From Chrysomallon squamiferum (taxonomy: Eukaryota > Mollusca > Gastropoda > Neomphalida > Peltospiridae): a stretch of 27,000 nucleotides of DNA. The DNA is taken from positions 3,319,494-3,346,493 of the forward strand of contig CM022669.1 of the NCBI GenBank assembly GCA_012295275.1, in the 5' to 3' direction. Under the pieces are notes generated by a model. The model did not search any database. It worked only from the letters and a program-made list of their open reading frames with translations, and was not told the origin of the DNA. The position numbers and the translations under genes were made by a program. This document shows positions 1-12,341 of this stretch, one piece after another (the first letter of the stretch is position 1; the number at the start of each line of letters is the position of its first letter).

Positions 1-623
1 GAAAAACAAATACTCTTTATATTTCAAACATGAGTTTTCTCGTCTCAGCCATTTCTAAACTGTTTTTTGAATACACCCAACACAAATTACAATGTATTTC
101 AATCTAACTTTAATGCAGTATTCCTAGCGATCTGTTTTCCGTTTAAGTCGGGTCTGACGAATGTACATATCCAGCAACAAAGAACCTGGTCAGGACCATA
201 CCCTGATTACAGAGGGAGCCAGATGTTTGCCTGTACTGGCCTGGAGTCTTGCCGAGCTGATAATTTCAGCTCTAATATCGGTATATCGGGTTCCCCTTGT
301 CCAACACATGTAATTAAAATCCCCTTGTTCCGTTCATTGCTGGGGAATCGGCCATTGTCTTGAAATTAATTTTAGTCATGGTGGGAGGTGCTGGAACCGA
401 CTGCAAGATGGTTGATGTCGACAAACAGTGTAAAGGGTTTCATGGGAATTATCATTAAGTTCTGATATTAAATTTAGTGTTATGAAAAAAATAATTATCG
501 TTCAGAAAAGTCTAGGCGCAATACGATAATTCTGTGTTTTTGGTAATTCACAACGATTGCTAAATGTTTTAATTATGTCATCATCGTGTGACAGGCATGT
601 AATTATGTACTGAAAAAAAGAAA
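1..623. other. Intergenic DNA, no gene recognised
   Basis: Mixed-complexity sequence. An open frame of 98 codons spans 67-363 but has no recognisable motif, and I do not accept it as a gene. A perfect 7-bp-arm inverted repeat around TAATT lies at 254-272 (GAGCTGA-TAATT-TCAGCTC). Confidence 0.4.
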
Positions 624-690
624 TTTTATTTATTTATTTATTTCATTTGTTTGTATGTATGTATGCTTGTTTGTTTGTTTGTTTGTCTAT
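624..690. repeat. (TTTA)n / (GTAT)n / (TTTG)n compound microsatellite
   Basis: Short runs of TTTA, then GTAT, then TTTG follow each other directly. Confidence 0.85.
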
Positions 691-875
691 TGATGTATTG
701 GATACTATTTAAAAACCATTCAAGTTATTCTGTCTTAACAGTGGATAAATACATATGTTTTTATTTTCAAGAAGGAAATCTCTTTTTACTCGATAATTTT
801 AGTTCTTTGTAGCATCCTAAAATAAAAAGTAGAAACAAGGATAGGACAAATATTGAATGGGATAACATGAACACG

Positions 876-1062
876 TACATACATACATACATACATACAT
901 ACATACATACATACATACATACATACATACATACATACATACATACATACATACATACATTGATACACACACATACATACATACATACACAAACATATAT
1001 ATAAACACACACATACACACACAAAAATACACGCACGTGCATACGTGCATACATAAACATAT
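876..1062. repeat. (ACAT)n microsatellite with degenerate CA/CATA tail
   Basis: Positions 876-960 are about 21 near-perfect copies of ACAT. A degenerate ACAC/CATA tail continues to about 1062. The long cysteine-tyrosine-valine open frames on the minus strand here are translations of this array. Confidence 0.95.
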
Positions 1063-1089
1063 AAACACCACAGACTGACTACTAACAAA

Positions 1090-1640
1090 GGCAAACCAAA
1101 CAAGACTGAGATTTGTCAACTGTCGTATGTCACACTGCTCAGCGAGCTAAAACAACAGGTGAACCATTTCCTATTCATGACCCAACAATCCCGTGACGTC
1201 ACACAGCTGTTTTCTGACAATAACTGTACTTACTGGCAGTGGGCGTGGCCAGGGTGGGCCTCTCGGGGCCTGTTACAGAGAGATCGAGTTCGGTGCACGC
1301 GGCTTGATGACAGCTGGCCACGCGTTCTGTACCGCTGAATGAAAATTAACTTACCGGAACAAGCGAGAACAAGAAAACAAAGATCTCCTGGGGATTGTTT
1401 TGGGCGACTCGTGTTGTAGGTGTAACACAGTACATCTAGAGTCTGAGTGGAGTCGCGTGCAGGCATCTATCTGAACTCTCTTTCTCCGCTCGAGTCATCT
1501 AAACATAACATAATGTATTAATTGTAGGAGCACGTCTATAATTTTAGCTGCATTATGAGCAAGAAAAAAACTAAAAGAGAACGAAGAGTTACGATAATTA
1601 TGCTTTAACTTCTAGCTATTCAGGAAGTTACATATATTAT
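1090..1640. other. Repeat-free intergenic island with CRE-like and E-box motifs
   Basis: A higher-complexity, higher-GC stretch downstream of Islet. It holds TGACGTCA at 1194-1201, directly followed by an ACAGCTGT E-box-type palindrome. No coding region or RNA gene was recognised. It may be a regulatory element. Confidence 0.35.
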
Positions 1641-1737
1641 TATGGATAGTCATCTGGGTGGGTGTATCTATATATATAAAGGAGTATTCAAGAATTTTTA
1701 TTTTTATTACAATTTTTTTGTTTGTTTATTGTACTTT

Positions 1738-1851
1738 TTCTTCTTTTTTTTTCTTGTCTTTTCTTTTCTTTTCTTTTCTTTTCTTTCTTTTCTTTTCTTT
1801 TCTTTTCTTTCTTTAGTTCTTTCTTTTTTATTTCTTTTTCTTGAACCAGCT
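1738..1851. repeat. Pyrimidine-rich (TTTTC)n tract
   Basis: Repeated TTTTC and TTTC units, almost pure pyrimidine on the plus strand. Confidence 0.9.
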
Positions 1852-2103
1852 ATATTTACAGAGGTTTACCTGTACTGTTGTACTCTTCGTGTTGTAAAGA
1901 GAAACAGACTTTCTACAAAACTGGTCATCATTATAAAGAGAGTTCATCTGCTGGTTTCCCGATACATCTTGTCTTTGAAAATGGCGAGCAGACACAGGTT
2001 TGTATCCTTGAGACACTGAACCAATCTGTTTGTAACTAACAGTAATCTTATCATTTAACTGAAGATCAAAATATTCCTGAGAATAACAGACATCGTGCAT
2101 TGA
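1852..2103. other. Intergenic DNA between microsatellites
   Basis: Mixed sequence without a recognised gene. Open frames on both strands overlap, and neither has domain features. Confidence 0.3.
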
Positions 2104-2142
2104 ATGTATGTATGTATGTATGTATGTATGTTTCTATGTATG

Positions 2143-2176
<34 letters not shown>

Positions 2177-2256
2177 TTTATCTATGTATTTATGTATGTA
2201 TGTATGTATGTATGTATGTATGCATGTATGTATGTATATGTGTTATGTATGTCTAT
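2104..2256. repeat. (GTAT)n microsatellite
   Basis: About 150 bp of imperfect GTAT copies with scattered substitutions. Confidence 0.95.
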
Positions 2257-2318
2257 GTTTGCGTGTACATATGCTGATGGTTACGAAAGAATGTATGAAA
2301 AGTATAAGCAGGTGTAAT

Positions 2319-2320
2319 AC

Positions 2321-2375
<55 letters not shown>
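2319..2375. repeat. (AT)n-(AC)n-(AT)n nested microsatellite
   Basis: A run of AT (2319-2335) passes into AC (2335-2360) and then back into AT (2361-2375). The outer arms are self-complementary. Confidence 0.95.
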
Positions 2376-2530
2376 CGACGGGTCGATCACACAAATATCA
2401 TGCCTGTGTTAAACATAAATAAATATAAGAACAGAGAGCTAGTACATGTTGTCACGCTGAGTTGTGAGAAATGAGGAGTTGTAACTGTGTCAGTGTGACG
2501 AGTGATTCCTGTCAGTCAGTACACTGACAT

Positions 2531-2558
2531 TACCACGTGACACTACCACGTGACACTA
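2531..2558. promoter_or_regulatory. Tandem duplicated CACGTG E-box
   Basis: The 13-bp unit TACCACGTGACAC occurs twice, head to tail, at 2531 and 2544. Each copy has a CACGTGAC core, as bound by bHLH-zip factors of the MITF/TFE and USF type. No promoter was identified beside it, so function is unknown. Confidence 0.4.
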
Positions 2559-2650
2559 GACATCTACTGCTTGTTTACCGTCATACTTTACTTTTGTTGA
2601 ATGAAACAACGATCATAAATATTTTAAGATTTGAAATAAAAAAATAAAAA

Positions 2651-2740
2651 AGAGAGAGAAAAATAGAGATAGATAAAGAGATAGATAGGTAGATAAATGA
2701 CAGACAGATAAATAGATAGAGAGATTCATACATACACAGA

Positions 2741-2772
<32 letters not shown>

Positions 2773-2779
2773 TAGAAAT
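2651..2779. repeat. (GATA)n / (GACA)n compound microsatellite
   Basis: Purine-rich AGAG, then GATA and GACA units with interruptions. Confidence 0.9.
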
Positions 2780-4380
2780 ATACATCATTATTATTTAGTT
2801 ATTCAGATAGTTATCCAGTAATATAGATATTTAATAAAACCCTCTATCAAAGTCAGACGCCTCACCTCGCCTTAGAATTACTTTTTATAATTATTTCCCA
2901 TTCCAAACACAACACTTTGACTAATACAGTCATCTGCGTTTGATCGTAATGTTCTTATTATTACTACTTATTTTATATAAATAAAACTTACCACCATAAC
3001 CATTTAAATAATAATTATCAGCACAGCCGTTTATATTTCTTTAGCAGCTAAGAACGATTTGTCCAGCCTATTAATAACTGACACTTCGCTTGTAAAGATT
3101 TGAATAATATTGCTCAGCTCGTAATAACATTAATAATATTACCCGCTAAGTGAAAGACGGGCCGTGTCAACAGTTTGCTGGCTTTGACGTGGTGGCATCT
3201 CAAACAATTATCTCCCTCGTATTTTAGTGTAACGTTCAGCAGCTTGCGTCACAGCGCCCCCTACCGTTAATCACTCGAACCACAAACATGCTGGCACAAG
3301 ATCCGACATAATATAGGTATGCACCGCTACGTAATGGCGCTAATCAGCTTAGTGAAAGGTGGGGCCCAATTTGGGATAAGGGTTTGGGAATACAGGATGT
3401 GTTTGTGCCTTGAACTCGGTTAACTGTTTTAGTGAACATTTCTGAAGGATAATTACTATATCACAATTTTTTAGATAATCTAGTTTTTGTGGCAAACACA
3501 TTTTTATAATGTGCTTATGCATGTTAATATAAATGTATGGAATTTTATCTCTTGCAGCCATTTTGGGCAGAAGAATTCTTGACCAGTTCTCCGATAGGCG
3601 GCAAGTTAAAAATGACCGTCCATCTTCCTTATACTCTTATGAATCATGATGCTAACGCCAATCTTCGAAAATTTCCGATATATTGCGATAAACATTAAAA
3701 GAACGATTATACAGTGACTTTGAGAAATAATTACTCAGTCAGTGTTGTTATTATTCGTTCTTCTTACTTTTGTAAACACTTATTTAGCTGTGGTTTTATT
3801 TTTCGGCAAGAACATTTTTTTTCCTACGGAATAAAACAACTGACAGTCATAATACTGATATAAAAAATAATATATTTTGTTTCACGAAATCTAATGAAAG
3901 ATTGGTAAAAAGAAGAAATTACTATTAAAAAAGATCATTGCTCATAAGATTTATCACGATGATGAAGATAATTGTGATAACAAAGACAAAACAAATATAA
4001 TATTAATAATAATAAAATGAAGAAGCAGAAGAAGACGTTGAACAATCAGAACACAAATAAAAAGTAAAATAATAAAAGTAAAAATAATTTTACACTTTTA
4101 ATCGGGTAAATTCTGGAACCTAAAGAGAGCCTCTCTATGTAAAGCATAGATGAGCGGGATTATGACACTAACAAGTGTCAGCAAATCTCTGTTATCCACG
4201 CCATTAGTCTCGTTTCTCTTAGACGTCTCTCTAGCAGCCATTTTTTATCAGTTCCTGTGTCATCTTTCAGATGCACGAACGAACTTTGATAAATTGCTTT
4301 GAAAATAAAACTTTAATTTTTTAAAAGATCTATGCTTAATATAAATGCTGTTAAGAAAATTAGAAATAAAATAAATCACT
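2780..4380. other. Intergenic DNA, AT-rich, no gene recognised
   Basis: A CTCF-like core TAGGGGGCGCTG lies on the minus strand at 3263-3252. A 22-bp word at 3669-3690 recurs inverted at 7215-7236. A 70-codon minus open frame (3349-3561) has no features of a real gene. Confidence 0.35.
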
Positions 4381-4424
4381 TTTTTCTACTTTTTTTTTTT
4401 TTTATGCACTCTGTATGTATGCAA

Positions 4425-6340
<1,916 letters not shown>

Positions 6341-6341
6341 T

Positions 6342-6383
6342 AAAAAAAAAAAAAAAAATAAAAATAAAAAAAAAAAAAAAAAA

Positions 6384-6422
<39 letters not shown>

Positions 6423-6589
6423 AAAATAATAATAATAATAAAAAACCCCAACAACAACAACAAGCACAATACAAATAAAATTACAACATGAACAACAGTA
6501 ATAATAATAATAATAATAATAATAAGAAGAATAATAAGAAGAAGAAGAAGAAGAAGAAGAAGAAAGAAGAAGTAGAACAACAACAACAA

Positions 6590-6623
<34 letters not shown>

Positions 6624-6650
6624 CAAACCACAACAACAATAACAATATGA
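6342..6650. repeat. Compound A-rich array: poly-A, AAT, AAC, AAG and CAACAG
   Basis: The order is interrupted poly-A (6342-6420), AAT (6421-6440), AAC (6451-6462), AAT (6499-6525), AAG (6537-6572), AAC (6576-6592) and a hexamer CAACAG (6592-6622), then degenerate AAC. The whole array is strongly A-rich on the plus strand. Confidence 0.95.
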
Positions 6651-7456
6651 ATACATTTTAAAGTTAAACAGAGGGCACAGCGTGGTAATAAAACGAATCT
6701 AGAATTTCCAACAATCGGTCTGGCTTGTAATGAGTTAATCTGAATAAAAACTGTTTCTGTTGTTGTAAAAACATCGATTCTATCAGTGAAAAGAAATTCA
6801 AACAATGCACAGTTTGTTTTTGTATGTCGGTCATCGCAATACGCGCTCTTCATCCGCCCTGAGAGAATTAGTACAGATTTATTGTTCTCTTGTGATTCCT
6901 TTGTCATCTGATTTGTTTTTCAGTATTTAACACGACCGACGTTAATTTCGAAGAGAAAAAAATATACTGCAATCTGACCTTTTAAATCGTAATTTTTTTT
7001 TTTTCGTTTATCTTTTAAAATTATTATTCATTTTAATTAATAATCGAGACTGTTTAATCTTATTTCAGATAGTGGTTTAATTAAATAATATATATATATA
7101 TATAACGTATTACCTTTTATATGAGTGGTATTACGTTCTGTAAAAATAAAGTTCTAGGCAAAATATAACATCGACATTGTTTTCAGTTTTGTATATTTTG
7201 AAATTATTGGAAAATATCGGAATATATCGGACATTTCCGACAGTTCTTATTTTAATTAAAATATGACAGCAATCAAACAGCAATCAAACGCTGGCATAAC
7301 TCTTCTATAATAAAAGTAAAAATTATATATATGACGTCATAATACTATGACGTTAAACACTGATGCGTAGCGAAGGCGGAAAGGGTAAACGGTTAACAAC
7401 ACACCAATGTTTAAACGTTAACTGTTAACGGATTTAAAGTATAATGACCAGGTGAT
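6651..7456. other. Intergenic DNA, no gene recognised
   Basis: AT-rich, with a short (TA)n run at 7088-7104 and a TGACGTCA palindrome at 7332-7339. No coding signal. Confidence 0.35.
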
Positions 7457-7458
7457 TA

Positions 7459-7460
<2 letters not shown>

Positions 7461-7499
<39 letters not shown>

Positions 7500-7500
7500 T
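7461..7500. repeat. (TTA)n microsatellite
   Basis: About 13 copies of TTA, followed by a T-rich region to about 7700. Confidence 0.95.
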
Positions 7501-7736
7501 TGTTTGTTTTATTTGCTTTCTTTTCTTTTAATTTTCCTTTTCCTTTTCTTTATTCATTTTTTTTTTTTTTTATGATTTTTTTTTATTTCATTTTATATAT
7601 TATTAATTTTTTTTATATTTATCATTTGTTTTCGTATTCTTTGTTTATAAATTGTATGTGTTTGGTCCTATTCTCCGCTCTGTATTCTTCTTTTATTGTC
7701 ATTATTTTTATATCATCGTGAGCACCATCAACAATA

Positions 7737-7814
7737 ATTACTACTACTACCAGCTGTTACCATTACTATTTCATTTATTATTATTATTACTATTATTATT
7801 ATTATTATTATTTT
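7737..7814. repeat. (TAC)n and (TTA)n microsatellites
   Basis: A short TAC run at 7737-7750, then TTA units at 7774-7814. Confidence 0.85.
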
Positions 7815-8138
7815 GACTGCTACAAACTGCGTTGCTACTACTACAATTACTATTGTTAAGAACAAACAAAGAAACAAACATGCCAAAAAAAAAAAAAAAA
7901 AATGAATAAAGAAAAAAGGAAGAAAAATAACACTAATATTCTTTTCAAATATATGTGAAGAGATTATAATGTTGATGTTTTTTATACGTTTATTATAATT
8001 TGATTGTTTTTGTTTATTTAGCTGCTGTTTTAATTGTTTCATTGTGTAGATGCTTTCTTTTTTTCTCTCTCTTTCGCTTTCTCTCTGTCTCTTTAATAAT
8101 TATTTCAGTATTTTTTCATTTATTCATTAGGTTTTTTA

Positions 8139-8150
8139 ATTATTATTATT

Positions 8151-8188
<38 letters not shown>

Positions 8189-8230
8189 TATTATTATTAT
8201 TATTATTTTATTATTATTATTATTATTAAC
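8139..8230. repeat. (ATT)n-(ATC)n-(ATT)n nested microsatellite
   Basis: About 12 perfect ATC units (8150-8187) sit inside flanking ATT units on both sides. Confidence 0.95.
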
Positions 8231-9672
8231 TTCTGCTGCTGTTGTTTATAATAATGGTTATAATGACGACGATAACAATGATATAAAAACGTATCTTTAA
8301 TAAAAATTGCTGTTAAAATATATTTATCTATCCATTCGTTCGTCCATTTACCAAGGTTTTCATTAAATTTGTATGCTTAATTTTTTTTTTTCAAAATCCT
8401 TTGTTAATATTTCTGTGCATGGTTTGGGTTCGCCCTAAGCGAGATCGAAAAACAAAAATTAACTATTTCCTGGAGAAAATTTTATCTTCTTCAGTACAAA
8501 GTATTAATCGTCCAATTCATTCAACTGTCTACGAAATAAAACCGGCTGTGAGATCCTATTTCCTTTTTATAATTATACAGCGCCATGAATTTCGTTGTTT
8601 GAAGGCATTTGATTGACAGCGACGTTAATTACGTGTTTGGATAGAAACGTCAATAGTTCTTAACCGTTTTTTATCTGGGCCAAAATGCCGTGACAATTGC
8701 CTTAGCGAAATTGCGATGGCACAGGTAAACATACTTTTCCACAATTGCTCTTTGAAACACCTTTGAGTGTGTGTGTGTGAGCAGTAGCATTTGTTGCTGG
8801 GTTTTTTTTTTTTGTAAGGGGAAACATGCTGCACTTATTTCACTCAAAATTGAATCTGATTCAACGTTTTCCGATTCTCAAATCGGAAGTCAGGTTTGAA
8901 TTCTGCGCACGTGCTGGCAAATATACGCTAGCGGTGAAAGGAAGACGAAATGATCAATGAGACACATTCTGTGTCTATCAGTCATCATTAAATCTACCTC
9001 ACCTGTTTGTCATATCAATACGTTCTGGTAATTGTTTTGTACACTGGGTAGATCACCGTTGTCACGATCAAAAAGACTGAAAAGAATCGTAGGAAGATGA
9101 AGAAATGAGCGCGGATCAATACACGGGCGTAGATCAATTCCTAACGGAACTATGACCGTGTCACTCTTTACAAAAGAATTGTCTTGCGCAGACAAAACCT
9201 CCAAAAATCTACTTCTGTGTGACTGTGCTACCTGTTTTTGTTAATTAACATTCAAGGAGATTGTCAACAGTTAGTCCTGCGCCGTTTTCCGCTTCCAATC
9301 GATTCACCTATCATGTCCCAGTGAAGCAAGTCTTTTTTCCCTTTGTTTCCCAAGCTCTGATTTTTTCTCTCCTGCACAGTGTAGGTAATGTTTGATCACT
9401 GGCAGTAAGCAGGGAGTATGTGAAATCGGTTCGGTCCACGTGGGATTTCATTCGAGCAAACATTTACCTTAGACAATTAGAGACCACGTGTTATTTACCT
9501 GACACGTGCTATCTGATGGCTGACAGAAACTCAATATTTACCGCAGCGGATGACGCAGACAATGGAACAGTGCGGCCAACAGCGAGAATCTACCCGCATT
9601 TCACGACGCGTACAACATGCGAAGTATTACCTGCACTAGTTAACAAAGAACATATTACATACAACACCTTAT
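8231..9672. other. Mostly repeat-free intergenic island with E-box cluster
   Basis: From about 8400 the sequence is complex and almost free of microsatellites. CACGTG occurs at 8908, 9437, 9485 and 9503. Open frames of 60-100 codons are present but show no domain, splice pattern or codon character I can recognise. A regulatory region is the best guess. Confidence 0.35.
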
Positions 9673-9680
9673 ATGTGTGT

Positions 9681-9721
<41 letters not shown>
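9673..9721. repeat. (TG)n microsatellite
   Basis: About 24 TG units with one TA interruption. Confidence 0.95.
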
Positions 9722-9723
<2 letters not shown>

Positions 9724-9962
9724 TAAATATCACATTAATTATAAATAAAATTTCATCTATAAAATTTTAATATAACACTACCATGTGAACTATTTTCAAA
9801 GTTAACGTACCTTATATTTCTCGTGCAAAATTTTAAATGACTAAGTCCAAAACGTTATTATTATTATTATTTTTATTTTTGATAGAAAAGTTTTCTTGCC
9901 TACAGTTATTTTTATTTTATTTACATGTTCACCCAGTAGCATTATCAACAACAACAGCTGAA

Positions 9963-9972
9963 ATAATAATAA

Positions 9973-10018
<46 letters not shown>
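9963..10018. repeat. (AAT)n to (AAAT)n microsatellite
   Basis: A few AAT units pass into about 12 AAAT units. Confidence 0.95.
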
Positions 10019-10020
<2 letters not shown>

Positions 10021-10063
10021 GAACAAAACATTATTAAAGTATGTCACTGTTATACCATTACAA

Positions 10064-10197
10064 CTACGACCATTACTATTACAACTACCACTACTGCTAC
10101 TACTACTAATAATAAAAATGATAATAACAATAAGAAGAAGAAGAAGGAAAAGAGAAAGAAAGAAAGGAAACAAAAAAAAAAAAGAAAGAAAGACCAA
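10064..10197. repeat. Degenerate trinucleotide and purine-rich array
   Basis: ACT/ACC-type trinucleotides, then AAG and GAAA units, then a poly-A patch. Confidence 0.7.
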
Positions 10198-10908
10198 ATA
10201 ATCCAAGTAAAAACCATTGTCTATATTGTGGAAGGATTCAGAATTTCTTTACGAATATAATTTCCAAGATGGAATGATTCACACAAGAATGTAATATAAA
10301 CAGTGATATATGACATCAACGTATTTCAAACGGGATATAAGCGTGTTGGGACACTTACGTCGTGAACATACCATAACAAACGCATCGATTGATTTGCATA
10401 TTCATCAATTCAAAGCAATTACAACTAACTGCCTCGACTGTTTTCATGGGCAGATATTTCAGAACATTTCAAAACCAGTTTTCAGCAATGTTTCGTTTCA
10501 AATCACAAGAATTTCGCTATCAAAACACTGCTGCGGTCTCCGACCAACTTCCAGACATTTTTGGCCAACTAGTTCCTGGATGATATTACGCCACCATGTT
10601 TAAAAAGATTATACAGTAACTGCATGACTGTGTATCCGGTCGGAGAAAAAAGAAGAAAAAAAAAGGCAGAAAGCGGAACGGTTAACATTGTTCGGTGTAG
10701 TGGTTTCGCAAACACTCCCGTAAGCTTCAAAATATTATTGTGACCATGGCACCTGTGTATTAACAAGGGATTACCGCCCTGCCTGGCGGGGCCCGTCTAG
10801 ACAATGCACTCAGCGTAACGCGCAGAGCTTACGTCACGTCAGACTATCAGTCGATGGTGAAGGACCGACTGTTTACCAGTACTTGCGTCGTAGATCCCGA
10901 GATAATAG
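10198..10908. other. Repeat-free intergenic island
   Basis: Complex sequence with a GC-rich pocket at about 10740-10890. A short hairpin CCGCC-CTGCCT-GGCGG lies at 10774-10789. A TTACGTCACGTCAG stretch with two overlapping CRE half-sites lies at about 10829-10842. The open frame at 10310-10603 has no recognisable domain. Confidence 0.35.
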
Positions 10909-11006
10909 TTTTTTTTTTTTTATTTTTTTTATTTCTGGTTATTTTGAAGGCATTGTTGTTGTTTCTTTTTTCTCTTTCTTTCTTTCTTTTTTTTTTTCTT
11001 TTTCTT
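10909..11006. repeat. T-rich and TTTC tract
   Basis: Poly-T at 10909-10931 and pyrimidine-rich TTTC sequence at 10961-11006. Confidence 0.8.
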
Positions 11007-11241
11007 GATATTCTATAAAGATATTTTTAGTGAATCTATTTTAGGTTTAAATTGTTATATTCCACTGCCAAATTTCCAACAATCATATAGACACACAGAC
11101 GGACGCACACTTTTACCAGAAACCCAAATGTGGACACATTTTAACTGCTATTTTATATATTTTTAATAAATTATTTTAATAAAAAAATATTAATAAAGTA
11201 ATAATCAAACCAGAGAAAGGAGTTGACAATAAAAGTGATCA

Positions 11242-11253
11242 TACTACTACTAT

Positions 11254-11306
<53 letters not shown>

Positions 11307-11320
11307 ATAATAATAATAAT
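11242..11320. repeat. (TAC)n-(TAA)n microsatellite
   Basis: About 20 TAC units with one interruption, followed by five TAA units. Confidence 0.95.
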
Positions 11321-12262
11321 GGCTACAGTAGATGGAGAAACCGATCTCTTTGGAATTCCTTGGTTTACAAAGGTTCATGCATACATAAGACAGGAATGTG
11401 AAGTCACAAATTCCTCAGATACTATTTCTGTACACAAACGAAACGTCAGTTCAGACGTCTGTGAATATTGTAAAACGTTCATTTAATTTTAATGTGTACG
11501 TGGATACATCTGAATGTTAAATACAACTGGAATGGGTAATGAGAAAGCGGATACTGTAATGAAGTCTCGATGTCTGTTCACCCGGTGTACGTGCTCGTCG
11601 AGGGATATCTTTTTTTTTTTTTTTTGAACATGTTTGTGCAAATGATGTTTTATGGCACACTGTGAAAATTTTTCCTTCTTTTTTTCCTAAAAATTGATAA
11701 TGATTATTATGATGATAATAAATAAAATTGTAAGTAAGTAAGTAAGTAAGTAAGTAAATAAATAAATCAATCAAAGAGAGTATTTTAAATTTACTTAGAT
11801 TAGTTCCTATTTATTTGTAATAATTCAATGAAATTTATATGCCATAGCTGGGCATTTTGATTTTAAATTTAAATTTTATTTATATGATATAACATAGGCT
11901 ATGTTTTTTTTCAGAATGAAAATGAAATATATTAGATACTGATTGAAAGTATGTTCTTCCCTCACAGGTTAAAGTCACAAATACATCTATATATTATTAG
12001 CATTTTAAATTAAGTTACATTTATAACTAGGCATTTTTATTTAAGATTTATAATGACATTTATTTAGATTAATTATCCTTTATCATAAATCATTGGGGAC
12101 AGATTTATAAAAAGACAACAGAAATTTGTTTTAATCTCAAAAATCATCGGCAATTCGCAAGATATGTATTAACAACATTACATTATTTTAGTTTATTTAT
12201 ATTTGTATAATCTTCGAACAGTTGAATTACTAATAATTTGAAATGAATAGATAATTGTAAAA

Positions 12263-12266
<4 letters not shown>
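11321..12266. other. Intergenic AT-rich DNA with a small (GTAA)n run
   Basis: No gene recognised. A (GTAA)n/(AAAT)n microsatellite lies at 11731-11767. The region around 11820-12180 is AT-rich with loosely repeated phrases such as GGCATTTTNATTT. Confidence 0.35.

Positions 12267-12338
<72 letters not shown>
12267..12338. repeat. (GA)n microsatellite
   Basis: About 36 near-perfect GA units. Confidence 0.97.

Positions 12339-12341
<3 letters not shown>

Noticed and set aside
767-1119. Overlapping 97-105-codon open frames rich in Cys, Tyr, Met and Val
   Set aside because: Three frames of one (ACAT)n array; no start context, splice sites or non-repeat protein.
3241-3300. tRNA-type B-box on the minus strand near GGTTCGAGTG
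   Set aside because: Only partly matches the consensus, and no A-box or cloverleaf could be found upstream.
10310-10603. 97-codon open frame with His and Cys residues, considered as a zinc-finger fragment
   Set aside because: Cys and His spacing does not fit a C2H2 or other finger pattern.
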